Assembly (NCBI GenBank): GCA_036279355.1
Contig: DASUJH010000060.1
Location: forward strand, 62,001-126,000
Length of the DNA stretch: 64,000 bases
Reading direction: 5' to 3'
DNA from: Gemmatimonadales bacterium
GTDB lineage: Bacteria > Gemmatimonadota > Gemmatimonadetes > Gemmatimonadales > GWC2-71-9
Below the pieces are notes generated by a model. It did no database searches and had not been told where the DNA came from. It saw nothing but the letters and a program-made list of their open reading frames with translations. The translations under genes were made by a program, and so were the position numbers. This document shows, in pieces, positions 25,560-34,198 of this stretch (position 1 is its first letter; every line of letters begins with the position of its first letter).

Positions 25560-28500
25560 CTACGCATGCGCCGCGACCGCTCGCGCCGGCTCGGCGTGCA
25601 CCGGCTCCACGTGCGCCGCCTCACCCAGCCGCACACCGACGATGGTCGAGATGCCCGGCTCCTGCATCGTCACACCGAACACCGCGTCGGCCGCCTGCAT
25701 GGTGCGCGGGTTGTGGGTGATGACGATGAACTGGGTGCTTGCCTTGAACTCGTCCAGCAGCCGGGTGAAGCGGCCGACGTTGGCGTCGTCGAGCGGCGCG
25801 TCTACTTCGTCCATCAGGCAGAATGGGCTCGGCTTGGTGAGATAGAGGCCGAAAAGGAGCGAGGTGGCCACCAGCGTGCGCTCGCCCATCGAGAGGAGCC
25901 GCACGTGCTGGATCCGCTTGCCGCGCGGCGCCGCGAGGATCTCGATCTCGCTTTCCAGCGGGTCGTCCGTGTTGGCGAGCCGCAGGTCGCATTCGCCGCC
26001 GCCGAAGAGGGTCTGGAAGACGGTATGGAAGTTCGCCTTCACCGCCTCGAACGTCTCGAGAAAGAGTCGTCGCGCCGTGCCGTCGATTTCGCGGATGGCC
26101 TGAAGCAGCGCCTGCCGTGCGCCGACCAGATCGTCCCGCTGGCCGGTGAGGAATTCGAGCCGCTTCACCTCGTCGGCATGCTCCTCCACGGCGAGCGGAT
26201 TGACCGGGCCGATCGCCTCGAGGGCGGCGACGATGCGGGCCGACTCGGATTCCAGCGTCTCGCGGTCGAGGTCGAGCAGCGCGGCACCGTCCATCAGCAG
26301 GTCGATCGGCTTGCGCCATTCGGTCTCGACCGCCTGGACAATGCCGCGCCGGAGGCCGGCGCCCTCGGTCAGCTCGATCTGGTGTCGATGGCTCTCTTCG
26401 GCGTGCGCGTCCACCGCGGCTCGCGCGGCGGCCACGGCGCGCTCGGCCTCGGCAAGATCCGCCTCCGCGGCCGCGAGGCCGAGCTCCGCGTCAGTGTCCG
26501 CCGCCTCCAGCTCGAGCAGCGCGACGCGCCGCTCGGAGCGGGCTTCCTGCCACTGGAGCTGCTGCGCGCCAAGGCTGGCGGCGTCATGCTCGAGTTGCGC
26601 CAGCTCGGAGGTGAGCGATCCGATGGCGGCCGATGCGCCATCGTGCGCCGCGAGCGCGCGGGAAAGCCGCTCCGAGGCGCCGCGCAGTCCGGCGGCCACG
26701 TGCGCTTCTTCGACCTGCCGATGCGCCCGCTGCTCGCGCGCCAGCTCCTGCGCGGTCTCCAGCTCGGCGAGCGCGGCGCGCGCCGCGCCCAACGCCTCGT
26801 CGAGCCGCGCGCGAGACCGCTCCCCTTCGATGAGCAGCGCGTCGACTTCGACCAGCCGCTGCTCCGCGCGCGCCAGCCGCTCGGCGAGCCGCGCCACCTG
26901 CGCCTCGGAATCGGTGAATTCCCGGCTCAGGTTGGCAACGAAGCGCGCGGCGTCCTCGCGCGCGGCGATGGCCTGGCGCTCCGCATCCCGACAGGCGTCG
27001 GCCTCGGCACCCGCGGCCGCCTGCGCGCGCTCCAGCTCCGCCAGCTGCGCGACGGTGGCGGCGAGGCGCGCTTCCGCCGCCTCGAGCACGCCGGTGGCGT
27101 GCGCCGCTTCCTGGCTGATGGCGGCAAGCTCCGCCCGCCGGCGAAGCGGCCCCGACGGGCCCGCCGGCGCGCCGAGGAAGATCGCGCCGCTCGCACGGCG
27201 GAGCACGTGGCCCGCGTCGTCGAGCACCTCGGAGCCGGCGAGTGCCGCCGCCACCCAAGCGGCTGCGGGGCCTTCCGCGCGGAATCGGCCGGCGAGCGAC
27301 CGATCGCCCGCGGGTGCCGATGGCCCGGGCTCGACCGGCAACAGCACCAGCGCGCCCGGTTGGTGCTCGGCGTGCCACGCGCGAATGACGTCGATGGTCT
27401 CGTGGTCCTTCACCAGCACGGCGTGAGTCCATTCTCCAAGCAGGCGCTCTCCCAGCTCGGCGTCCTCGCGCGCCGCGCTCACGAAATCGCTCAGCGGTCC
27501 GAGCACGCGGCCGTCAAAGCGGTCGCGCGCGGAGAGCAGGGCGGCGGCGCCGGGCGCGAGCCCGACACGGTCGCGCTCCAGCTCCTCCAGCACCTCCCGC
27601 CTCGCGGTGATCTGTGCGAGCGCCTCCTCGGCCCGGCGCCGCTCCGACCGGTTCGTCGCCTCGTGCTCCCGCGCCTCCGCAACGAGGTGCCGCGCGTGCT
27701 CCGCCGCCGCGGCGGCGCGGATGGCGTCATGGCTCCGGCTCGCGGCCTGCTCGGCGGCGTGGTCCCGCTCGCGCTCGGCGCGGCCCAGCTCGCCTTCGAG
27801 CCCCCCGCTGTGCGCGCCCGCCTGCGCCAGCCGCTCGCGGAGGGATGCAAGCTCGCCCTCGAGCGCCGCGCGCTCGCCCTCGAGCGAATGCAGCGTCTGC
27901 GCGTGCACGTGCAGCCCGTGCTCCCGCTGTCGCACGCCGGCTCGCTGCTCCAGCAACCGCGCGCGCCCCGTTTCTTCCTCCGCCGCGCGCGCCGTCACGT
28001 CGGCCTGAATCCGCTCGTGCTCGCGCGCGGCCGCGTCCTGCTCGGCGGCCGCGGCCTCGCGCTCGGCTGCGGCCTCAGCGGCGCGCTGCACCATCTGCGC
28101 CCGCTCGTCCTCGGCCCGCGCGCGGCGCGCGGTCGTGTTGGCGAGCCGCTCGGCGGCGAGGGCCAGATCGCCGTCCAGCTTGCCCAAGTCCACGCGAACT
28201 GCACCGAGGCGCCGGGCGATCTCGGTGCGTTGCAGCTCGGCTGCCGCCCGTCCGCGCGACAGTTCCTCGCGCCGCGCCTCCGCCGCCGAGAGCTGCTCGC
28301 GCTCCGCCGGGAGCAGCGCCGTGAGCTCGCCGAAGCGCGCGTTGAGCCCGGCGGATCGCTCGGCCAGCTCGTCCAACTGCCGCCGCGCGAGCGTGATCTG
28401 CACGGCGAACTTCTCCTCGGTGAGCTTGGCGTGCCGCTCGGACTTGCCCTTCTGCCGCGCGAGGCTCCGGATCTGCGACTGCACCTCGGCGATCAGATCT

Positions 28501-29075
28501 TCCACCCGCTGCAGGTCGGCCGCCGTCTCCTCCAGGCGCCGCTCGCTCGAGTGCTTGCGGTCGCGGTAGAGGCCGATGCCCGCCGCCTCCTCGAAGAGCG
28601 AGCGGCGCTCGTCGGCGCGGTCGGAGAGCAGCAGCTTGATCATCTCCGACTCGATCACGACGCCCGCGTCGCTGCCGAGCCCGGTGCCGCGCAGCAGATC
28701 CTGAATGTCGCGCAGGCGCACCGGCGAGCCGTTGAGCAGGTAGTCGCTCTGACCGGAGCGCGAGAGGCGGCGGGCGATCACCACCTCGCGGTAGGCGATC
28801 GGCAGGTCGCCGTCGCTGTTGTCGAGGTAGAGCGCCACCTCGGTCACGTTCACCGGCCGGCGATTGGCGGAGCCCTGGAAGATCACGTCCTCCATCTTGC
28901 CGCCGCGGAGAAGCCGCGCCGACTGCTCGCCCAGTACCCAGCGCACGGCGTCGGAGACGTTGGACTTGCCACAACCGTTCGGCCCAACGATGGCGGTGAC
29001 GCCCTGCTCGAAATCGAGCGTCACTGTGTCCGCGAACGACTTGAAGCCGGAAAGCTCCAGCCGGGTGAGCTTCAT
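25560..29075 (-). CDS. smc: Chromosome segregation protein SMC
   Basis: 1171 residues. N-terminal head with Walker A GPNGCGKSN (32-40), two long coiled coils (about 165-500 and 665-1015) and a central hinge (about 505-660). The C-terminal head has the LSMGERTLVA signature and Walker B FCLMDEVDAPLDDAN. Bacterial SMC with ScpA/ScpB condenses and segregates chromosomes; scpAB are not in the window. The signature reads SMGER rather than SGGE. Very Ala/Glu/Arg-rich coiled coils produce a large antisense open frame that is not a gene. Confidence 0.97.
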   Translation of the reverse strand: MKLTRLELSGFKSFADTVTLDFEQGVTAIVGPNGCGKSNVSDAVRWVLGEQSARLLRGGKMEDVIFQGSANRRPVNVTEVALYLDNSDGDLPIAYREVVIARRLSRSGQSDYLLNGSPVRLRDIQDLLRGTGLGSDAGVVIESEMIKLLLSDRADERRSLFEEAAGIGLYRDRKHSSERRLEETAADLQRVEDLIAEVQSQIRSLARQKGKSERHAKLTEEKFAVQITLARRQLDELAERSAGLNARFGELTALLPAEREQLSAAEARREELSRGRAAAELQRTEIARRLGAVRVDLGKLDGDLALAAERLANTTARRARAEDERAQMVQRAAEAAAEREAAAAEQDAAAREHERIQADVTARAAEEETGRARLLEQRAGVRQREHGLHVHAQTLHSLEGERAALEGELASLRERLAQAGAHSGGLEGELGRAERERDHAAEQAASRSHDAIRAAAAAEHARHLVAEAREHEATNRSERRRAEEALAQITARREVLEELERDRVGLAPGAAALLSARDRFDGRVLGPLSDFVSAAREDAELGERLLGEWTHAVLVKDHETIDVIRAWHAEHQPGALVLLPVEPGPSAPAGDRSLAGRFRAEGPAAAWVAAALAGSEVLDDAGHVLRRASGAIFLGAPAGPSGPLRRRAELAAISQEAAHATGVLEAAEARLAATVAQLAELERAQAAAGAEADACRDAERQAIAAREDAARFVANLSREFTDSEAQVARLAERLARAEQRLVEVDALLIEGERSRARLDEALGAARAALAELETAQELAREQRAHRQVEEAHVAAGLRGASERLSRALAAHDGASAAIGSLTSELAQLEHDAASLGAQQLQWQEARSERRVALLELEAADTDAELGLAAAEADLAEAERAVAAARAAVDAHAEESHRHQIELTEGAGLRRGIVQAVETEWRKPIDLLMDGAALLDLDRETLESESARIVAALEAIGPVNPLAVEEHADEVKRLEFLTGQRDDLVGARQALLQAIREIDGTARRLFLETFEAVKANFHTVFQTLFGGGECDLRLANTDDPLESEIEILAAPRGKRIQHVRLLSMGERTLVATSLLFGLYLTKPSPFCLMDEVDAPLDDANVGRFTRLLDEFKASTQFIVITHNPRTMQAADAVFGVTMQEPGISTIVGVRLGEAAHVEPVHAEPARAVAAHA

Positions 29076-29109
29076 GCGGCGCGTCCTCCGCTCGGAATGC
29101 GTTGACGAG

Positions 29110-30546
29110 TCACTGCGCGGGTCGGTCCTGCGGGGTCACCACGAACGACGGCATGCCCAGCGTCTTGCCGGCCGCCTCGGCCTGTTCCCGCGTGGCGTAG
29201 GGGCCGAGCACGACGCGATAGGCCTCGTCACCCTGCTTGGGCGGGAGGACCGATGCGGGGACGCCGGCCGCTTTGAGCTTGTCGGCCAGCTCGCCGGCCC
29301 ATGACGGATTGCGCGAGCTGCTCACCTGCAGGTAGATGCCGGCGCCGGCGGGCGCGGCGGAATCTGCGGTCGAATCGGCGGCTGCGGAGTCGGCGGCCGC
29401 GAGCTGCGCCTCTTCCGTGGCGGGCAGCCACGCGAGCGGGAGCCAGATGTCCGCCGCCCCGCCCTCGACGGTGCCGCTCGACGGGAGTCCCTCTGCGGAG
29501 AGATCGCGCGCGGAGAGGTCCGCGCCGGCGCGGAGCAGGAGCGTGTGATGGCCTGCCACGGCGGGAAGGTCGTAGCTCCATCCGCTGAGCACGGTGCCCG
29601 CGATCCGGCCCGAGGCAGCATCCACCACCCAGACCGAGTCGCCACGTTCGGGCCGCGCGAGCAGCCACGCGCCATAGAAGTCGCCACGCAGCTCGCGCGC
29701 CGGCCCCGGCAGCGCGATCCGCTTGAGCGTCTCACCGCTGAAGCGATCGATGATGCGAAGGCCGCCGCCGGCATCCGCCACGTAGAGGCGGTGGCCAGAC
29801 GGCGAAAACGCTACCGCACGCGCGTGCTCCACGTCCACGGTGCGCGTGGCGCGCTTGGCTTGAGGCTGGTAGAGCACGACCGCGCTGTCCGCCGCGATCG
29901 CGACCAGGTCGCCAAGGAACGTGGCCGCCGCATCTCCGCGCGGGAGCGCCGCGCGGCCTGTCGCCTGGTCGGGGCCCAGCGCCTCGGCATCGCTGCGCTC
30001 GGAGGCGGGGATCGCGATGAGCGAGCCGTCCATCGTGCCGTAGAGCGCGCGACTGGTGCCGGCAAGCCGATCGCGGAACCGCACCGGTGCCCGGCGCACG
30101 AACTGGGTCACGACGCCGCCGGTGTCGACCGCGTACACGGAGCCGTCGGGCCCGATGGCCGCCTCGCGCACCTCCGGCAGGAAGGTGCGGACGTGACCGG
30201 ACTCGAGATCGAGCCCGATAAGATTGCGCTTGGCGTCGAGCGCAAAAACGATCCGCTGCTCGAGATCACCGCCCACCACCTGCTTTAGCGCGGGGAGCTT
30301 TTCGCGCGCCTTCCACTCGGATTCGGACAGGTCGGGGATGCGATAGAGGCGGGCGAGCCCGCCGCCACGCGGCACGCGGAGCACGCTCGCCGGCGTCGTC
30401 GCGCGCGGCGATTCGGGAAGCCGCGGCACCGCCGTGGTCGAGCGGCCGCCGCAGCCGGTCGCGAGCACGAGCGCGGCGAGCGCGGCCGCCCGGGCACACT
30501 CGGGCGCGAGCGCCACTCTGCGTGCGGATTGGTGTCGGAGAAGCAC
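29110..30546 (-). CDS. Lipoprotein with beta-propeller and C-terminal SPOR domain
   Basis: 478 residues from GTG 30546. A lipobox (VLATGC) follows a short signal peptide. The middle (about 60-370) contains repeated beta blades with GPDGSVYAVD, AFSPSGHRLYVADAGG and similar motifs of YVTN/NHL-type propellers. An Ala/Asp-rich linker leads to a SPOR domain (about 405-478: YLQVSSSRNPSWAGELADKLKAAGV ... YRVVLGPYATREQAEAAGKTL), which binds glycans stripped of stem peptides. A function in septal or envelope surveillance is plausible but unproven. The longer GTG start at 30582 is disfavoured because it lies inside a terminator-like hairpin. Confidence 0.82.
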   Translation of the reverse strand: MLLRHQSARRVALAPECARAAALAALVLATGCGGRSTTAVPRLPESPRATTPASVLRVPRGGGLARLYRIPDLSESEWKAREKLPALKQVVGGDLEQRIVFALDAKRNLIGLDLESGHVRTFLPEVREAAIGPDGSVYAVDTGGVVTQFVRRAPVRFRDRLAGTSRALYGTMDGSLIAIPASERSDAEALGPDQATGRAALPRGDAAATFLGDLVAIAADSAVVLYQPQAKRATRTVDVEHARAVAFSPSGHRLYVADAGGGLRIIDRFSGETLKRIALPGPARELRGDFYGAWLLARPERGDSVWVVDAASGRIAGTVLSGWSYDLPAVAGHHTLLLRAGADLSARDLSAEGLPSSGTVEGGAADIWLPLAWLPATEEAQLAAADSAAADSTADSAAPAGAGIYLQVSSSRNPSWAGELADKLKAAGVPASVLPPKQGDEAYRVVLGPYATREQAEAAGKTLGMPSFVVTPQDRPAQ

Positions 30547-30562
30547 GGCCGGAAAATAGCCC

Positions 30563-30589
30563 GAGCGGGGTGCAGGGGGCACCCCGCTC
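30563..30589 (-). terminator. Intrinsic-terminator-like hairpin
   Basis: Perfect 11-bp stem GAGCGGGGTGC/GCACCCCGCTC with a 5-base loop, 20 bases beyond the stop of the protease-propeller-barrel gene. On the minus strand it is followed by GGGCTATTTT, a short T-rich tail. Confidence 0.6.
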
Positions 30590-30608
30590 AGCCCTGCAGG
30601 ATGCCCCG

Positions 30609-33600
30609 TCAGAACACCGGACCCAGGCTCAGCGTCCAGAGGCTCTTGATCTCCCGCCGGAGCGGGCGCGCATAGTCGAGCCGCAGCACCACGAAGCCGA
30701 ACAGATTGGTGCGGAGCGAGCCGCCGTACGCCATGAGCGGCTCGCGCACGAGCACCGGATCATCGCCGGCGTGCCGCTGCCACACGATCTTGTCGCCGCT
30801 GTCCCATGCGAGGCCGATGTCGTAGAAGAGCGCGCCCTCGAGTGGCGGAATGGCGGATGGCAGCCCGTGGATCAGGCGGTTATTGAGGATCGGGAACCGG
30901 ATCTCGAAGTTGCCGACGGCGATCCGGCTTCCGACCAGTTGGTCGAGCGCGCCGCACCCGGTGAAGCCGTTTGGGTTCACGGTGGCGGTGAGGCACTCGT
31001 GGTTGAGGAACGATCCCGAGGTATAGCCTCGAAGGATGTCCGGGAGGCCGGCGAAAATGCGGAACTGGTCGGCGTCGCGGCCGAGCCGGCCGAGAAAGAG
31101 CGCGCGGGAGGCGAACACGACCGGACCGGCGATCCTGTCGTAGCGGCGGAAGTCCGCCAGCAGCTCGCTGTATCGCCACCCGCCGATCGCCTGCGAGGCG
31201 GAGAAGCGGTACCGGCGCCCGATGAAGGGCCCGACGTAGCCGAACAGCGTGTTGTCGAACACCAGCGCCGCGGTGGGCTCGATGTAGCTGTGGGAAGGAC
31301 TGTCGAACCGCTCGATAGACGGATCGGCCCCGAAATTGTACGGCTCGACGATCTGGTAAATGCCGTCGGCAACGTTGACCGCGCGCGCGCCGATTTCGAC
31401 CCGCTGGAACCGGCTGAACGGGTAGATGGCCTGCGCAAACGCGGAGCGGAACACAAGCCGGCGGATATTGGAGACGAGGCTGATCCCGCCCGGCACCCGC
31501 GGATCCTGGACGAACGCGCTCTGCTCGAAGAAGAAGTACGGGTCCTGCTCGAGCCCCACCTGCCAGTTGAGCCGGTGCCTGAGGTTGGTGTACGCCGCGA
31601 GCGCCTGCGCCTCGGTGATCCGCCCGTTTATGAAGCCGGCGAAGGTGAGGGCATGGTCGCCGAGCATGTCGGTCAACTGGATGGCGCTGCCGCCGTAGAG
31701 CCCGCTGCCGAAGTTGTCACGCACGTAGCCCACCGTCGGCCGCTGCACGTAGTCGGCGGAGAAGCCGATCTTGTACGGCTTGATGGTGAACTCGCTGGTG
31801 TCGGGCAGCGCGAAGTTGGCGGAGTCGAGCAGGGACGCGACCGTCACCGGCGCGACGGTCTTGCTCGTGTCCGTTGCCCGGCCCAGATCGCCCGAGGCGC
31901 GGAAGCCCTGCTCGCTCCGGTAAATCGAGCCGCCCTCGCCGATCTGCGGATTCTGCTCATTCGCCGCGCTCGCCACGGCGACCCCGGTATCGGCCGGCTC
32001 CCCGCCGCGCGCCACCGCCGCGGTGTCCACCGCTGCCGCGCGGTACGGCTCGCGCCGGAGCGCGCGCGGGTTGTCCAGCGTATAGACGTCGTAGTTTCCC
32101 TTCTCGTAATAGTTGAACGCGAGCCGATCCGCGCCCGCCGACCACGACAGCACCGGCGAGAGCGGCGTGATGCCCTGCACTCCGGTGTAGAAGTCGGTGA
32201 TCTGGTAGACGTCGTGGCTGCGCAAGTCATATAGGAAGATGTTGCTCACGCCGTTCCGGTCGGACACGAACGCGAGCGAGCCGCCATCGGGCGCCCACTG
32301 GGGGCTCACGTTCTTTCCCTCGTCCATGTGGTCCAGGACGTCGATCGCACCGGTGTCGAGGTGATAGAGCGCGAGCCGGAAGTTGCCGATGGCGAGCGTG
32401 CGGAAGTCGGTGCGCGGCCCGCGGTCGGTGGCGAACGCGATGGTACGCCCGTCCGGCGACCAGACCGGGTGCAGGTCGGCGTACTTGTCGTCGGTGAGCC
32501 GGCGGAAGCCGGTCCCGTCGCGATTGATGACGAAGAGATCCGAGAGGCCGCCGTCGTAGCCGGTGAAGACAAGCTGCTGGCCATCCGGGCTCCAGGCCGG
32601 CGTGGTGACGCCGTTCAGCTTCACGCGGATTTCCTTCACCCGCTTGTTGCGCTTGACGTCCACGATGACGATGTCGTCCTGCGGCCCGCGCTTCGCGGCA
32701 AAGGCAAGGAACCGGCCGTCGGGCGACCAGTTGGCTTGCGAGTTGATGAAGCGGTACGTCTCGTAGTTGCTGCTGAACGTGGACTTGAGGATCCGGCGTT
32801 TGACCTTGCCGGTCGTGGCGTCGGCGAGGTAGAGATCGACGAAGTAGAAGTCCTTCTCGCTGAAGTAGGCCACCTGCGACCCGTCGGGCGAGAGCGCCGG
32901 GGCCAGGTGAAGCGTTCCCTCGCTGCGCTTCTCGGTGAGCAGCTCCTTCGCCACCGAGCGCGCCCGCACCCTGGAGCCCACCTCCGGCAGGTATTTCTTC
33001 TGCACCGCGTCGCGCCACTGCGCCGAGAGCTGCGGCAGGGTGAGGCCGGTAACCTTGCGGAAGGCGTTGTCGATACCTCCGTTGATCGAGCTCTTGAGGA
33101 TCTGGCCGATGGCCTCGTCGCCCCAGCGCTCGCCGACATACGCCCAGAGCGCGTGGCCGAAGCGATACGGGAAGATCCGGGGATCGTAGGTGAGCTGCTC
33201 GATGGTGGGCAGCGTGCCCTCGAGCGACGCGTCACGCAGCCACATCGCCGTCTCGGGCGTCACGGGCCCGAGCGAGAGGTACTCGGCCATGCCTTCCATG
33301 AACCAGAGCGGCGGCTGGACCTGCAGGACGCCCTGGAGCGCCGAGCCGCCCCGCCCGCGCGAGAAGACGTCGAGCTGGAACTGGTGTGCCATCTCGTGCG
33401 TGAGCACGTGCTCGATGTCGGCGTACGAGCCGGTCAGCGGGATGATGTTCCGCTGCTTGAAGTAGTCGGTGAAGCCGCCGGTGCCTTCGCCCACCTCGCC
33501 CGGCGTGGTGTTGGTCTGGGAGAAGTCGGAGTGCGAGGCGTAGAGGATGATCGTCTTGCGCTCGCGGAAGCGATGGTCGAGCACCCGCGAGAGCCGCGCG

Positions 33601-33803
33601 TACGAGCGCTCGGCCATCCGGGCCGCGTCCATCGCCGCCGCGCGCTCCGACGGGTAGAAGTGCACGTCGAAGTGCTCGGTCTGGATGATTCGCCAGTCGA
33701 AGGTGTTGTACTGGACCTTGTTCTGGCCGAAATAGTCCTGCGCCGCAAGGACCGAAGGCGCGGCCGCCAGGAGCAGCAGCGCAACGCCCGACCATCGAAG
33801 CAT
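30609..33803 (-). CDS. Secreted gluzincin protease, TolB-like propeller and outer-membrane barrel in one protein
   Basis: 1064 residues. Signal peptide (1-20, cut before AQDYFG). Residues 35-290 form a peptidase MA-like domain with HEMAH (136-140) and WFMEGMAEY (Glu170 as probable third zinc ligand). Residues 300-610 carry at least five PD40/TolB blades (ALSPDGSQVAYFS, NWSPDGRFLAFAA, AWSPDGQQLVFTG, VWSPDGRTIAFAT, QWAPDGGSLAFVS). From about 690 to the end the alternating pattern and terminal Phe (LWTLSLGPVF) indicate an outer-membrane barrel related to Omp85/surface antigen. The propeller probably lies in the periplasm. Upstream is rsfS; a terminator-like hairpin follows. Confidence 0.88.
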   Translation of the reverse strand: MLRWSGVALLLLAAAPSVLAAQDYFGQNKVQYNTFDWRIIQTEHFDVHFYPSERAAAMDAARMAERSYARLSRVLDHRFRERKTIILYASHSDFSQTNTTPGEVGEGTGGFTDYFKQRNIIPLTGSYADIEHVLTHEMAHQFQLDVFSRGRGGSALQGVLQVQPPLWFMEGMAEYLSLGPVTPETAMWLRDASLEGTLPTIEQLTYDPRIFPYRFGHALWAYVGERWGDEAIGQILKSSINGGIDNAFRKVTGLTLPQLSAQWRDAVQKKYLPEVGSRVRARSVAKELLTEKRSEGTLHLAPALSPDGSQVAYFSEKDFYFVDLYLADATTGKVKRRILKSTFSSNYETYRFINSQANWSPDGRFLAFAAKRGPQDDIVIVDVKRNKRVKEIRVKLNGVTTPAWSPDGQQLVFTGYDGGLSDLFVINRDGTGFRRLTDDKYADLHPVWSPDGRTIAFATDRGPRTDFRTLAIGNFRLALYHLDTGAIDVLDHMDEGKNVSPQWAPDGGSLAFVSDRNGVSNIFLYDLRSHDVYQITDFYTGVQGITPLSPVLSWSAGADRLAFNYYEKGNYDVYTLDNPRALRREPYRAAAVDTAAVARGGEPADTGVAVASAANEQNPQIGEGGSIYRSEQGFRASGDLGRATDTSKTVAPVTVASLLDSANFALPDTSEFTIKPYKIGFSADYVQRPTVGYVRDNFGSGLYGGSAIQLTDMLGDHALTFAGFINGRITEAQALAAYTNLRHRLNWQVGLEQDPYFFFEQSAFVQDPRVPGGISLVSNIRRLVFRSAFAQAIYPFSRFQRVEIGARAVNVADGIYQIVEPYNFGADPSIERFDSPSHSYIEPTAALVFDNTLFGYVGPFIGRRYRFSASQAIGGWRYSELLADFRRYDRIAGPVVFASRALFLGRLGRDADQFRIFAGLPDILRGYTSGSFLNHECLTATVNPNGFTGCGALDQLVGSRIAVGNFEIRFPILNNRLIHGLPSAIPPLEGALFYDIGLAWDSGDKIVWQRHAGDDPVLVREPLMAYGGSLRTNLFGFVVLRLDYARPLRREIKSLWTLSLGPVF

Positions 33804-33816
33804 GGCGAACCCTCAC

Positions 33817-34179
33817 TCAGGAAGAGCGAATCAGAAGCTCCGGTGCATCGCCCCAGAGGCGCTCGAGCTGGTAGAACGAGCGGGTCTCCGGGTGGAAGAG
33901 GTGGACGACGAAGTCCACGAAATCAAGCAGGACCCACCGGCCGCCCGGCAGTCCCTCGACGTGATGCGTGCGATGTCCCTGCTTGTGCAGCTTTTCCATC
34001 ACGTGCTCCGCGATGCCGCGGACATGCGCATCGGAGGTGCCCGAGGCGATCACGAAGAAATCGGTGGCGTTGCTCAAACCCCTGAGATCGAGCACCACCG
34101 GCTGGACGGCCTTCAGGTCCTCGATCGCATCCAGCGCCGACCGGAGCCCTTCCGGCAGGCGCGGGTTCACAAGATCCAT
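33817..34179 (-). CDS. rsfS: Ribosomal silencing factor RsfS
   Basis: 120 residues from ATG 34179. DLRGLSNATDFFVIASGTSDAHVRGIAEHV and WVLLDFVDFVVHLFHPETRSFYQLERLWGDA are the RsfS (DUF143) signatures. Binds L14 on the large subunit and blocks subunit joining in starvation. The open frame goes back to 34269, inside the upstream gene, and is not used. No strong ribosome site is visible near the ATG; GAAAGGA is 14 bases away. Confidence 0.95.
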   Translation of the reverse strand: MDLVNPRLPEGLRSALDAIEDLKAVQPVVLDLRGLSNATDFFVIASGTSDAHVRGIAEHVMEKLHKQGHRTHHVEGLPGGRWVLLDFVDFVVHLFHPETRSFYQLERLWGDAPELLIRSS

Positions 34180-34198
34180 GGGTGTAGACGTAGTCCTT

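Noticed and set aside
24744-29105. Plus-strand open frame of about 1450 codons
   Set aside because: It is the antisense of smc and aroF. Composition is Arg/His/Leu/Gln-rich without domains, as expected opposite Ala/Glu/Arg coiled-coil codons in a GC-rich genome.
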